A stretch of DNA of 16,521 nucleotides. It comes from Candidatus Melainabacteria bacterium (GTDB lineage Bacteria; Cyanobacteriota; Vampirovibrionia; Obscuribacterales; Obscuribacteraceae). Both the position numbers and the translations under genes were made by a program. Under the pieces are notes generated by a model. That model made no database searches. It saw only the letters and a program-made list of their open reading frames with translations, and was not told where the DNA came from. The DNA lies in assembly GCA_003175915.1 (NCBI GenBank), contig PSRH01000060.1:1-16521 (forward strand), given 5' to 3'. The number at the start of each line of letters is the position of its first letter. Positions within the stretch are counted from its first letter, which is position 1. Shown here piece by piece: positions 6,009 through 13,565 of the stretch.

Positions 6009-6722
6009 ATGACGCAACAGGGAAGGGCATTGGCGCTCAAAGGCTGGTATGGCATCATATTGCCGGCCCTTTCCTGTCCCATCAACATTCTTGCCCACAA
6101 GCAAGAAGGTGCCCTTAACGGGAGTGATCAACAGCCCGCCAGCGACGGAGAATTGGTCAGGCTTACATTGGGCGGGAATAAACGTGCCTACGAGGCTCTG
6201 GTGAGGCGCTATCAAAAGCTGGTTTACAACGTGGTCTATCAGCTATGTCAAAAACACGAGATGGCCGCCGATCTGACTCAGGAAACATTCTTGCGCGCTT
6301 ACCGGGCTCTTTCCAGCTTCGATCAATCGGCTAAGTTGAAGCCCTGGCTACTGCGCATTGCCACCAATTTGAGTCTGAACGCGTTGCGCGATAATCGCGA
6401 GCATCTATCGCTGGAATTCATGCTCGAAGAGCATCCCGACTGCGAACCTTCTTCAAGTTCCAATGTCGAGCAGGAAGTGGAGCTGAAATTGTCACAAAAA
6501 ATGCTGATGGAGGCGTTGGTCAAGCTACCGCTCAGACATCGCACCGCCTTTCTACTGCGTTATCAGCATGATTTGTCTTACGCTGAGATCGCCTACACTC
6601 TCAAAGAAACAGAAAGCAGTATCAAGGCGTTACTATTCAGAGTGCGAGAAACCCTGAGAAAAAATCTTTTGCGTGAATTAGCTCAGGAATACTCATCCGA
6701 TAAAGCACAGGATAACAATTGA
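6009..6722 (+). CDS. ECF (sigma-70 family) RNA polymerase sigma factor with N-terminal extension
   Basis: Directs RNA polymerase to a specific promoter set. Region 2 lies at about residues 46-127: LVRLTLGGNKRAYEALVRRY, DLTQETFLRAYRAL at 88-101 and WLLRIATNLSLNALR at 113-127. A 35-residue acidic and serine-rich linker follows. Region 4 is at about 165-221: LPLRHRTAFLLRY, then the helix-turn-helix LSYAEIAYTLKETESSIKALLFRVR. Regions 1.2 and 3 are absent, as in ECF factors. The ATG at 6009 abuts the previous stop and has AAGGA at 7 nt. No in-frame ATG exists closer to region 2, so about 45 residues precede the sigma domain, including a hydrophobic patch (GIILPALSCPINIL); ECF factors usually begin within 10-20 residues. 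The next gene encodes its probable anti-sigma factor. Confidence 0.93.
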   Translation: MTQQGRALALKGWYGIILPALSCPINILAHKQEGALNGSDQQPASDGELVRLTLGGNKRAYEALVRRYQKLVYNVVYQLCQKHEMAADLTQETFLRAYRALSSFDQSAKLKPWLLRIATNLSLNALRDNREHLSLEFMLEEHPDCEPSSSSNVEQEVELKLSQKMLMEALVKLPLRHRTAFLLRYQHDLSYAEIAYTLKETESSIKALLFRVRETLRKNLLRELAQEYSSDKAQDNN

Positions 6723-6730
6723 GGGGCCCC

Positions 6731-7162
6731 ATGGAAAACTTTCAGTGTCAAAAAATTCGAGAAGAGATAGCGATGGGCGACAGATTATCCTCATCTGCAG
6801 AAAACACGACGAAATCCGAAGTCGATCGCCATCTTCGCGATTGCGAAAATTGCCGTGCCTGGGCCGAGCAATCAGATCAGATAGTCAATTTGACTAAGGA
6901 GATACCACAATTCGACGTACCGGAAGCAGTCACACAGAGAATCCTGCAAGCGGTTGCCGAAGAAAACAAACCTTCTTTCTTGAGCAATGACTATGGCATA
7001 TGGCTGGGCGCAGCAGCCGTGACAACGCTGGCAGTCTTCGTTCTGTCAGACACGGTGGAAAATCTTGAAGGTCTCGCTTCCTGGTCGGTCGGGCTGGCAG
7101 TGATTATGATCGTCAGATTGGTGATCTTGCGTTTTCCTTCCCCCAAGGCGGTTCATCAATGA
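6731..7162 (+). CDS. Zinc-finger (ZAS/zf-HC2) transmembrane anti-sigma factor
   Basis: Probably binds and inactivates the preceding ECF sigma factor. Numbered from ATG 6731 (143 residues), the N-terminal cytoplasmic domain has C6 and the motif H34-L-R-D-C38-E-N-C41, the Hx3Cx2C signature of zinc-binding anti-sigma domains. A linker leads to two hydrophobic helices at about 90-106 and 117-135 with a very short connection. Both ends would therefore face the cytoplasm and almost nothing is exposed outside, so an outside signal probably needs a partner protein. Start: the ATG has AGGGG only 4 nt upstream. A TTG at 6719, overlapping the sigma stop by 4 nt and with AGGA at 6 nt, is a credible alternative adding 4 residues. 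The 3' end overlaps the next gene by 4 nt (ATGA). Confidence 0.85.
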   Translation: MENFQCQKIREEIAMGDRLSSSAENTTKSEVDRHLRDCENCRAWAEQSDQIVNLTKEIPQFDVPEAVTQRILQAVAEENKPSFLSNDYGIWLGAAAVTTLAVFVLSDTVENLEGLASWSVGLAVIMIVRLVILRFPSPKAVHQ

Positions 7163-7974
7163 TGCGGGGTAGACAGTCTTATTACAGGTGGATTTTTGCT
7201 CTCATCGGCTGCCTTTTCTTGACGCTGGCGGCCGTGACGCCGCTGCCAACTGCAATTGCTCTGCCCCAGAACAATCAAGCCAATCAATTGAATGAACTAG
7301 AAGCTACTCGGGCTGATGGCCTGGAGGCAAAAGACTCAGGTAAGACTGTGACCGAACAACAACTCTTGTCTAAACCACTGAAGATCGATGAACGCCTGGA
7401 GCAGATGTCTGAGGAGAACATTCAAAAACATCCCTATCTGCGTTTCAGAAGGGCGATGAATCGGCCGCCCCTAATCAGGAGATGCTTTTTCTATCTGACT
7501 TTGTTTGGTGTGATCGTTTTACTGCTCAGGCGAGACGACATTCTTAAAGCCAAGGACGTCTGTCGGAAGAAATTTTTCCGGAGCTTCGCCATTGGTTTCA
7601 TCACCCTGCTCTTGTTGATGCTCCTTTCACGTCCTTTGTATTTGAGCGAGATCGGCATTCCCCTGGCATTTGCCTTCATTGCTATTTTGGAATTAGGTTT
7701 AAGTCTTGGTCTGGTTGTCAGCGCTTCACTAATCGGAGAGAAAATTGCCGATTTAGCCAGGCTGAACAAAATTGCCTGGCTTATCCGCAGGCCCTCTTGC
7801 CAAAGTATTGTTCATTTGGTCTTAGGCGCGCTGCTCTTCAGTGCCATCTTGCTGATTCCCGGTATTGCACATTTACCGAGAATAGGTACCAGGATTGTCG
7901 TGTTGATTGGTATTGCCGGCTTGGGCGCTTTCGTCAAAAGCAAGTACAACCAATACTCTTCTGAAAATCAGTGA
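7159..7974 (+). CDS. Polytopic membrane protein, last gene of the ECF cassette
   Basis: A 271-residue protein. A signal-like hydrophobic segment (about 11-34) is followed by about 70 polar residues (36-105), probably periplasmic, and then a membrane domain with hydrophobic stretches near 108-124, 140-158, 165-192, 215-237 and 244-259. The pattern of the last part (IGIPLA, later IPGIAHLPRIGTRIVVLIGIAGLGA) resembles integral membrane domains often coded beside bactofilins and ECF/anti-sigma pairs; their function is unknown to me. The start overlaps the anti-sigma stop as ATGA (7159-7162), with AAGGCGG about 8 nt upstream, which points to translational coupling. Basic clusters (RRDDILKAKDVCRKK) suggest inside loops. 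It could pass a signal from the exported first protein to the almost fully embedded anti-sigma factor. That role is inference. Confidence 0.65.
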   Translation: MMRGRQSYYRWIFALIGCLFLTLAAVTPLPTAIALPQNNQANQLNELEATRADGLEAKDSGKTVTEQQLLSKPLKIDERLEQMSEENIQKHPYLRFRRAMNRPPLIRRCFFYLTLFGVIVLLLRRDDILKAKDVCRKKFFRSFAIGFITLLLLMLLSRPLYLSEIGIPLAFAFIAILELGLSLGLVVSASLIGEKIADLARLNKIAWLIRRPSCQSIVHLVLGALLFSAILLIPGIAHLPRIGTRIVVLIGIAGLGAFVKSKYNQYSSENQ

Positions 7975-7999
7975 GTATTACCTCCGGATCGGATCCGAC

Positions 8000-8023
8000 G
8001 AGCGCCTCGCTCTCCTCATTTTT
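8000..8023 (+). terminator. Candidate intrinsic terminator after the ECF cassette
   Basis: GAGCG at 8000-8004 pairs with CGCTC at 8008-8012 across a CCT loop. After six nucleotides comes TTTTT at 8019-8023. The stem is short, and a 10-bp palindrome (TCGGATCCGA, about 7988-7997) sits just upstream. It is placed 26 bp after the cassette's last stop, where a terminator is expected. Confidence 0.4.
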
Positions 8024-8337
8024 CTCTTGCGACAGGCGACGCTGTTTTGGCTTGCCCAATTATTAAGGAAGTGTTGCCGTTTGTTTACGATTTAACTGTT
8101 TTTTGGCTGGTAGTGCCGATTTCGGTAAAACCAGAATGGGACGGCTTGAACGACCGATTTGGCAAATTCGCTATCAGATAGTTAAACGTCGGTCCGATAA
8201 ACAGCCTCTCGCCTTTGAGAATAGGGACTGATACCATTGTCAGGAAGTTCTTCTGATACCGGCTTGCGGCACTGCTGCTTACCGTCAGAGGCTTATTGTT
8301 ACTGACAAGCCACAATGAGCAGGGGAGATCCTGAGAT
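8024..8337 (+). promoter_or_regulatory. Long leader upstream of the ammonium transporter
   Basis: About 310 bp without a supportable gene. It contains the palindrome CTATCAGATAG (8171-8181), an 8-bp direct repeat CTGATACC (8228-8235 and 8253-8260), and a GACCGA/TCGGTC inverted pair (about 8150 and 8190). I find no clear sigma-70 promoter, no NtcA-type GTA-N8-TAC site, and no glutamine-riboswitch (glnA-type) core. GGGGAG lies 10 nt before the amt ATG. A minus-strand open frame across this region has no recognisable content. Confidence 0.3.
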
Positions 8338-9585
8338 ATGAACACCGGTGATACAGCATGGGTTCTAATCTCCTCCTCGCTAGTCATGTTGATGACACCC
8401 GCCATCGGCTTATTTTACGGTGGCATGGTGCAACAGAAGAATCTGTTGTCCACAATCATGCTCAGTTTCATCACCTTACTAGTAGTCACCCTACAGTGGA
8501 TAATCTTTGGATATTCACTTAGTTTCGGAGCCGATCACGGCCATTTGATCGGGAGCTTGAGTGGTTTGGGCTTAGCCGCTGCCACCATGAGCCAAGTCTC
8601 GACTTATGCTCCCACTATTCCGCAATCGGCCTATATGCTCTTTCAAATGAAGTTTGCCATCATTACACCGGCGCTCATCACCGGGGCATTCGCTGAACGA
8701 GTTCGCTTTCCTGCCTTCATTCTATTCACTCTTATCTGGTCCACGCTTGTATACGATCCTGTAGCTCACTGGGTCTGGGGCGACGGCGGTTGGCTGAGAG
8801 GGATGGGTTGTCTTGATTTCGCCGGAGGCACGGTTGTTCATGTCACTTCAGGTGTGGCAGCACTGGCAACCTCAATAGCTCTACACAAGAAGAAGCGAAT
8901 GGTGGCAGATCCTCGTTTCAGCCCGTTCAGCGTACCTCTCACTCTATTTGGAGCGGTACTGCTCTGGTTTGGCTGGTTCGGCTTCAATGGTGGCAGTGCC
9001 CTGGCCGCCAATGCAGTGGCTGTGCAAGCCCTGGTCACAACAAACGTGGCGGCAGCAGCGGCAGCACTAACCTGGATGGTACTCAGTCTATATAAAGGCA
9101 AACCGAGCGCAGTGGGTACAGCAACCGGAGCAGTGGTCGGGCTGGTGGCCATTACACCGGCATGCGGCTACGTAGACACTTTCTCTTCGATCATTATCGG
9201 CGCAGTTGGTGCTGCTCTGTCGTTCTTCTCGATCAAACTTGTCGAGAAATTGGGCATCGACGATTCCCTCGATGTTTGCGCTTGCCATGGCATGGCCGGC
9301 ACATGGGGCGCGCTTGCTACCGGCATCTTTGCCAGCAAGCTGGTTAATCCTGCCGGCGCCGATGGGCTTATCCACGGCAATTGGCACCTGTTTTTGGCGC
9401 AAGCGACCGCTACCATCGTCGTCTGGATTTTCAGTTTTTGCGTCACTTATGCCATCGCCAAAGTCGTCGATCTTTCCATCGGTTTTACGGTTAGCCGCAA
9501 AGAACAGGAAGTTGGATTGGATGTCGCCCACTACTGGGACGACAACCTGGAAACTCAGACCAGGCCACCTTTAGTGGAAGTTTGA
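8338..9585 (+). CDS. amt: Ammonium transporter (Amt/MEP/Rh family)
   Basis: An inner-membrane channel for ammonium uptake, 415 residues, predicted eleven membrane helices with a short cytoplasmic tail. It opens with DTAWVLISSSLVMLMTP and GLFYGG, without the cleaved signal peptide of E. coli AmtB. Functional residues of the family are in place: a phenylalanine gate at F106 (QMKFAIIT), W147 near the outer site, D160 in DFAGGTVVHVTSG, and the twin pore histidines H168 and H317 (CACHGMAGTWG). The tail keeps GLD, but the usual HGE segment reads HYW (EVGLDVAHYWDDN). This part contacts PII proteins in other Amts, so regulation may differ; no glnK/glnB gene is adjacent. ATG start with GGGGAG at 10 nt. 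Its leader is long, and a separate promoter is likely because a terminator-like hairpin lies upstream. Confidence 0.95.
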   Translation: MNTGDTAWVLISSSLVMLMTPAIGLFYGGMVQQKNLLSTIMLSFITLLVVTLQWIIFGYSLSFGADHGHLIGSLSGLGLAAATMSQVSTYAPTIPQSAYMLFQMKFAIITPALITGAFAERVRFPAFILFTLIWSTLVYDPVAHWVWGDGGWLRGMGCLDFAGGTVVHVTSGVAALATSIALHKKKRMVADPRFSPFSVPLTLFGAVLLWFGWFGFNGGSALAANAVAVQALVTTNVAAAAAALTWMVLSLYKGKPSAVGTATGAVVGLVAITPACGYVDTFSSIIIGAVGAALSFFSIKLVEKLGIDDSLDVCACHGMAGTWGALATGIFASKLVNPAGADGLIHGNWHLFLAQATATIVVWIFSFCVTYAIAKVVDLSIGFTVSRKEQEVGLDVAHYWDDNLETQTRPPLVEV

Positions 9586-9685
9586 GCGCCGCTTAAGTTT
9601 TTCCTCGATTTGACTAATACGACATTTCTTCCTAAGCTGGAGAAACGGGGGTAGTAGCTCACCTTTCATTGCTGAGGAGCAGGTT

Positions 9686-9943
9686 ATGGACTACGAGAAA
9701 TTGCGCAAGAAAAGAGAAGCAGAATCCCAAGCGCGCATGGATAAAGAGCGGGCGGAACGCAAGATAATAGAAGAGAAGGAACGACAGCGCCTGCGCAAAG
9801 AGCAAGAGAAGCGCAAATGGGACGAGCTGGCCATGGCCAAGCAAAAGCAAAGACACGGTCAAGACATTGAAGAAGCTACCCGGAGAAGCGCGGAGTTAGT
9901 AAAACAACTGGAAGAGAAAAAGCGACAGGCCCAGAATCAATAA
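9686..9943 (+). CDS. Small, highly charged helical protein
   Basis: An 85-residue protein of unknown function made almost entirely of Lys, Arg, Glu and Gln with scattered alanines (for example EKERQRLRKEQEKRKW), with no glycine-rich, cysteine or membrane segment. The i to i+4 alternation of acidic and basic residues predicts one long rigid helix or coiled coil from about residue 3 to 82. A single Trp (about 45) and few Leu make a classical leucine zipper unlikely. The gene is credible: GAGGAG is 6 nt before the ATG, the frame ends cleanly, and it sits alone between amt (100 bp upstream) and the TPR gene (81 bp downstream) on the same strand. Confidence 0.65.
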   Translation: MDYEKLRKKREAESQARMDKERAERKIIEEKERQRLRKEQEKRKWDELAMAKQKQRHGQDIEEATRRSAELVKQLEEKKRQAQNQ

Positions 9944-9983
9944 CAGACTTGGCTAAGCATCCTTATCAAGTTCAATTTCAACG

Positions 9984-9989
9984 TATAAT
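9984..9989 (+). promoter_or_regulatory. Candidate -10 element for the TPR gene
   Basis: A perfect TATAAT sits 36 bp before the ATG at 10025, in the gap after the charged-helix gene. The best -35 is TTATCA (9963-9968), matching four of six bases with a short 15-bp spacer. If used, the TPR gene has its own promoter. Confidence 0.45.
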
Positions 9990-10024
9990 TTGCTCCTCTT
10001 ATATTCTCAAGAAGAGCAAGACAA

Positions 10025-10957
10025 ATGAAACATAGCCTAAAGGTAGCTTTGCTGTTAAGCGCAGGTCTGCCTGCCTACGCAATAGACAACGTTGCTGCCT
10101 GGGCCAACGATTTCAAGCAAGCGCAGGCTGCTGCTCAGCGAGGACAGTTTGGCCAGTCGGAGCAACTGTATGGAGTTGCGCTGAAGGAAGCGGAAAAGAT
10201 CGGCAAACAAAGCAGTTATGTCGGTGTCACTCTGACCGGACTGGCTGCCCTCAATGAATACGAAGGCAAATATGTCCAGGCGGAAACTCTCTATGCTCAG
10301 GCCCTGACCATCGAGGAGCAAAGCCTGCCTCCGGACAGCATGCATCTTGCTGCCCTCTATAACAATCTGGCTAGCCATTATTCTCGACAGAAGAAAATTC
10401 CTGAAGCAATTTACTTCCTGCGAAAATCGTTGCCAATAGTGGAAAAGCAGAAAGGGCCAAAGGCAGCGGAAACTTTGCTGGTTCGTCACAACCTGGCCGA
10501 ATTGCTAACCCATGTTCCAGCCGCCGACCCGCTACCTGAGCTCAAGCGTACCCTGGCTCAGCGCCAGGCCAAGTTGGGAGCGAATCATAGAGAGGTAGCC
10601 GATAGCCTGAACAACCTCGCCAATTACTACATGGTGCATGACCGATTGTCCGATGCAGAACCGCTCTACAAACGGGCTCTATCCATTTATGAAGCACAAT
10701 CCGGTCCCTACGACCCAAACACCTTGCAGACGAGCGAGAACCTCGGCTCTCTTTATCTGCAAACACGGCGCTATAGCCTTTCGGAATCTTATTTGAAACG
10801 AACTCTGGCAAACCGCGAAAGAACTCTCGGCGATTATAATTCCGATGTTGCCAGGACATTGGAAATTTATGCTCGACTGATGCGATTGACGAAGCGGACA
10901 GCGGAAGCGAAAGCTCTGGAAGCTAGAGCGAACCAGATCAACGGCAAATCCCAGTAG
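10025..10957 (+). CDS. Exported tetratricopeptide-repeat protein (kinesin-light-chain type)
   Basis: A secreted or periplasmic scaffold protein of 310 residues. A short Sec signal peptide ends at AYA (17-19). The rest is TPR repeats of the about 42-residue kinesin-light-chain type, with the recurring pattern A..LY..AL.I.E followed by NNLA..Y. Clear units start near residues 31 (AQAAAQRGQFGQSEQLYGVAL), 72, 114, 195 and 238, and a weaker one covers 150-185. A final helix is rich in Ala, Arg and Lys. Such repeats bind other proteins or peptides; no enzymatic domain is attached. The start has AAGAG about 10 nt upstream and a TATAAT box at 9984. It converges on the WecA-type gene with a 30-bp gap in which no clear terminator is seen. 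Confidence 0.85.
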   Translation: MKHSLKVALLLSAGLPAYAIDNVAAWANDFKQAQAAAQRGQFGQSEQLYGVALKEAEKIGKQSSYVGVTLTGLAALNEYEGKYVQAETLYAQALTIEEQSLPPDSMHLAALYNNLASHYSRQKKIPEAIYFLRKSLPIVEKQKGPKAAETLLVRHNLAELLTHVPAADPLPELKRTLAQRQAKLGANHREVADSLNNLANYYMVHDRLSDAEPLYKRALSIYEAQSGPYDPNTLQTSENLGSLYLQTRRYSLSESYLKRTLANRERTLGDYNSDVARTLEIYARLMRLTKRTAEAKALEARANQINGKSQ

Positions 10958-10987
10958 ATCAAACGGGGCCAGCACAGCCATGCCGCC

Positions 10988-12205
10988 CTAAGCACCGGCT
11001 TCCTTTTCTTGAGGAGGAAGCGAGCGTTTCTGGTGGCGTCTGTTTAGTACTTCGGCGAAAAAGACGGCCATAAGCAAGACCGAACCACCCAGTTTGAGAA
11101 AGTATTCCTGCTGATTAACAAAATAGGCTGCCACCAGACCTAATACCGCAGTCAATCCGTAAAGTAAATAGGCCACCTTCTTTTGAGACAATCCTGCCTG
11201 GAGTAAACGATGGTGAATATGTCCAGCATCTGGCGTGAAAATCGATTTCCCTTTGGCCACTCGTCGAATGATCGCCCAGGATGTGTCGATGATTGGGAAA
11301 AAGAGAATGAGAATTACCAATAAAAAAGTCGGCACGATAAGCGTAGCCGTCGCCGCTCCTTTTATGACGCCCGTTATCGAAACCGCTCCGAGAATAAAGC
11401 CGGTTAAATAGGCACCTGAATCCCCAAGGAAGATTCTGGCCGGATTGAAATTCCACCTGAGAAATCCCAAAAGAGCGCCGGAGAGAACAGCCGCCGTCAG
11501 GGCCGCATAAGGTCGATTGATATTCGGACCAAGCGCAACCGTCCATATGGTGAGCGCCGATATAGCCGATACACCTGCTGCTAATCCGTCCATGCCATCA
11601 ATGAGATTGACGGCATTGGATATGCCGACTAACCAGAGCACCGTAAGGGGAAGACTGAATGCTCCTAACTCAATCGGCGTGCCGCCATGCAAATGGATAA
11701 AACCCAGATCAAAATCAAGATGCGCTGGCATGGGAATTGATTTGATTCGCACACCCAGAGAATAAGCTGCGCATCCAGCCAGCACCTGCACAAGCAGCTT
11801 CAATTTAGCCGGCAGCGACTCGAGATCATCCACCAGACCTAAAACGAAAATCAACGTACCACCCAGAGCAATGCCAGCAAGCCCACCTTCCCCAGCTCTG
11901 GCATCCTTAGGAAAGCGTCCAGTCAGAGCAACCAGAACGGTAACCGTCAGCATGACGCTGATGTAAATTGCCACACCGCCCAATCTCGGCACGGGCACTT
12001 TGTGTATGCGCCGCTCTTCATCGGGCTTATCGACCAGATTTAAGCGCAAGGCTCGCGCCCGGATTTCAGGCGTTAGCCACCAACTGATCGCCAAGGCAAT
12101 GAGAAATCCGGGAATCTGAGTTTCGTCAAAATGGCCATTGGAAAAGAACCAGGCCCAGATTACCCCAACAGCCAGAAGCAGCGCCTGGAATAGTCTAATT
12201 ACCAT
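10988..12205 (-). CDS. WecA/TagO-type undecaprenyl-phosphate sugar-1-phosphate transferase
   Basis: Transfers a sugar-1-phosphate, usually GlcNAc-1-P, from a UDP-sugar to undecaprenyl phosphate, the first step of O-antigen, teichoic acid or other envelope glycans. It is a 405-residue polytopic inner-membrane protein with about eleven helices. Family motifs: PRLGGVAIY (73-81), GLVDDLESLPAKLKLLVQ (123-140, D126/D127), NAVNLIDGMDGLAAG (197-211, D203/D206), RWNFNPARIFLGDSGA (250-265, D262) and DAGHIHHRLL (326-335), whose HIHH cluster separates the WecA/TagO/WbpL group from MraY. ATG 12205 has AGAGG at 9 nt. It lies 43 bp downstream of glyA on the same strand, with no promoter or terminator evident between, so co-transcription is likely. 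The sugar specificity cannot be read from sequence. Confidence 0.9.
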   Translation of the reverse strand: MVIRLFQALLLAVGVIWAWFFSNGHFDETQIPGFLIALAISWWLTPEIRARALRLNLVDKPDEERRIHKVPVPRLGGVAIYISVMLTVTVLVALTGRFPKDARAGEGGLAGIALGGTLIFVLGLVDDLESLPAKLKLLVQVLAGCAAYSLGVRIKSIPMPAHLDFDLGFIHLHGGTPIELGAFSLPLTVLWLVGISNAVNLIDGMDGLAAGVSAISALTIWTVALGPNINRPYAALTAAVLSGALLGFLRWNFNPARIFLGDSGAYLTGFILGAVSITGVIKGAATATLIVPTFLLVILILFFPIIDTSWAIIRRVAKGKSIFTPDAGHIHHRLLQAGLSQKKVAYLLYGLTAVLGLVAAYFVNQQEYFLKLGGSVLLMAVFFAEVLNRRHQKRSLPPQEKEAGA

Positions 12206-12248
12206 AAAACGCAGCCTCTAATGCGGCAAGAGCATAGCTAAGGATAAT

Positions 12249-13514
12249 TTACCTCACTCCCACTAGACGGTCCTTCAATCCGGCATAAAGCGGAAACTTC
12301 TTGCATAGGGCTGCTACGCTTTCGCGAGTACGCGCTTGTACCGCTTCGTCGTCCGCACTCTTAAGGGTATCAGCAATGCACTTTCCAATTACTTTCATTT
12401 CTGGAACACCCATGCCGCGGGTGGTCACAGCCGGACTACCCATGCGAATGCCACTTGTAATGAAGGGCTTTTCCGGATCGTCCGGTATGGTGTTTTTGTT
12501 AGTTGTGATTTCCACTTTCTGAAGAATGGCGCTGGCTTTCTTGCCAGTCATACCTAATGGTCTGAGATCTACCGTTAGCAAATGATTGTCCGTGCCACCA
12601 GATACGATGACCAGCCCTTGCTCGCTCAAACTTGCTGCCAGAGCCCTGGCGTTCTCTTGTATTCGCTTTTGATACTGGATAAACTCGGGTTGCATCGCTT
12701 CTTTGAAGGCAACCGCCTTGGCAGCGATAATGTGCATGAGCGGGCCACCTTGAGTGCCGGGAAAGACAGCCTTGTCAATCACGGTTGCTAAATCCTCCTG
12801 GCACATAATCACGCCAGCGCGCGGGCCTCTGAGAGTCTTGTGCGTAGTGGTTGTCACCACCTGGGCATGGGGGAATGGACTCGGATGAAGTCCGGCCACA
12901 ACTAGACCGGCGATGTGAGCGATATCGGCCATCAAATAGGCCTGCACAGCATCGGCTGCTTCCCTGAACTTGGCAAAGTCAATAATGCGTGAGTAACAAG
13001 TGGCGCCTGCCAGGATCAGTTTCGGTTTATGTTTTTTTGCCAGCTCGAAAATTTGCTCGTACTCGATCAAGCCAGTCTTAGGATTGACTCCATATGCCAC
13101 GACGTTGAACCATTTACCGGATATATTCACCGGTGAACCGTGGGTCAAATGTCCGCCATGATCGAGGCGCATTCCCAAAATGGTGTCACCAGGATTGAGC
13201 AGAGCAAAATAAACGGCAGCGTTCGCTTGGGCGCCGCTGTGCGGTTGAACATTGGCGTGCGGTGCGTTGAACAGTTTCTTGACACGATCGATGGCCAGTT
13301 GCTCAACACCATCGACAAATTCGCAACCACCGTAGTAGCGTTTGCCCGGCAGTCCTTCCGCATACTTGTTAGTAAGTACGGAACCCTGTGCTTCCAGCAC
13401 CGCCTCGCTAACAAAGTTTTCGCTTGGAATTAACTCAAGACCATTTTGCTGTCTGGCTAATTCTGCGGATATGAGCTTATAAATCTCTGGATCGACTTGT
13501 TCTAAATTACTCAA
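12249..13514 (-). CDS. glyA: Serine hydroxymethyltransferase
   Basis: A PLP enzyme that interconverts serine plus tetrahydrofolate and glycine plus methylene-tetrahydrofolate, supplying one-carbon units. Numbered from the chosen TTG at 13514 it has 421 residues, the usual GlyA length. It opens with DPEIYKLISAELARQQ and LELIPSENFVS (Pro where most have Ala). Then come the NKYAEGLPGKRYYGG region (49-63), MADIAHIAGLV with D197 and H200, and the PLP lysine K226 in TTTTHKTLRGPRAG, close to E. coli D200, H203 and K229. A longer GTG start at 13580 is possible, but the TTG has a perfect AAGGAGG exactly 6 nt upstream and gives the normal N-terminus. It has its own promoter (13551-13580) and is followed 43 bp later by the WecA-type gene. 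Confidence 0.96.
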   Translation of the reverse strand: MSNLEQVDPEIYKLISAELARQQNGLELIPSENFVSEAVLEAQGSVLTNKYAEGLPGKRYYGGCEFVDGVEQLAIDRVKKLFNAPHANVQPHSGAQANAAVYFALLNPGDTILGMRLDHGGHLTHGSPVNISGKWFNVVAYGVNPKTGLIEYEQIFELAKKHKPKLILAGATCYSRIIDFAKFREAADAVQAYLMADIAHIAGLVVAGLHPSPFPHAQVVTTTTHKTLRGPRAGVIMCQEDLATVIDKAVFPGTQGGPLMHIIAAKAVAFKEAMQPEFIQYQKRIQENARALAASLSEQGLVIVSGGTDNHLLTVDLRPLGMTGKKASAILQKVEITTNKNTIPDDPEKPFITSGIRMGSPAVTTRGMGVPEMKVIGKCIADTLKSADDEAVQARTRESVAALCKKFPLYAGLKDRLVGVR

Positions 13515-13520
13515 AACCCG

Positions 13521-13527
13521 CCTCCTT
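13521..13527 (-). promoter_or_regulatory. Perfect ribosome-binding site that fixes the glyA start
   Basis: Reading leftward, AAGGAGG (complement of 13521-13527) lies 6 nt before the TTG at 13514. It sits inside the longer open frame, so it marks the true start and compensates for the weak TTG initiator. Confidence 0.8.
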
Positions 13528-13543
13528 AGCGTCCATTTCTCAG

Positions 13544-13565
13544 TATCGATATTGTATCGACATTG
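13544..13565. repeat. Tandem 11-bp direct repeat over the glyA -10 region
   Basis: TATCGATATTG (13544-13554) is followed directly by TATCGACATTG (13555-13565), differing at one base. The junction overlaps the glyA -10 element, so it could bind a regulator or simply be a small duplication. Confidence 0.5.

Noticed and set aside
8085..8405. 106-codon minus-strand frame across the amt leader
   Set aside because: Overlaps the amt start by 68 bp and shows no domain, signal or good ribosome site.
9589..9611. Possible terminator after amt (short GC stretch then TTTTT)
   Set aside because: The stem would be only three base pairs; not enough to support a terminator.
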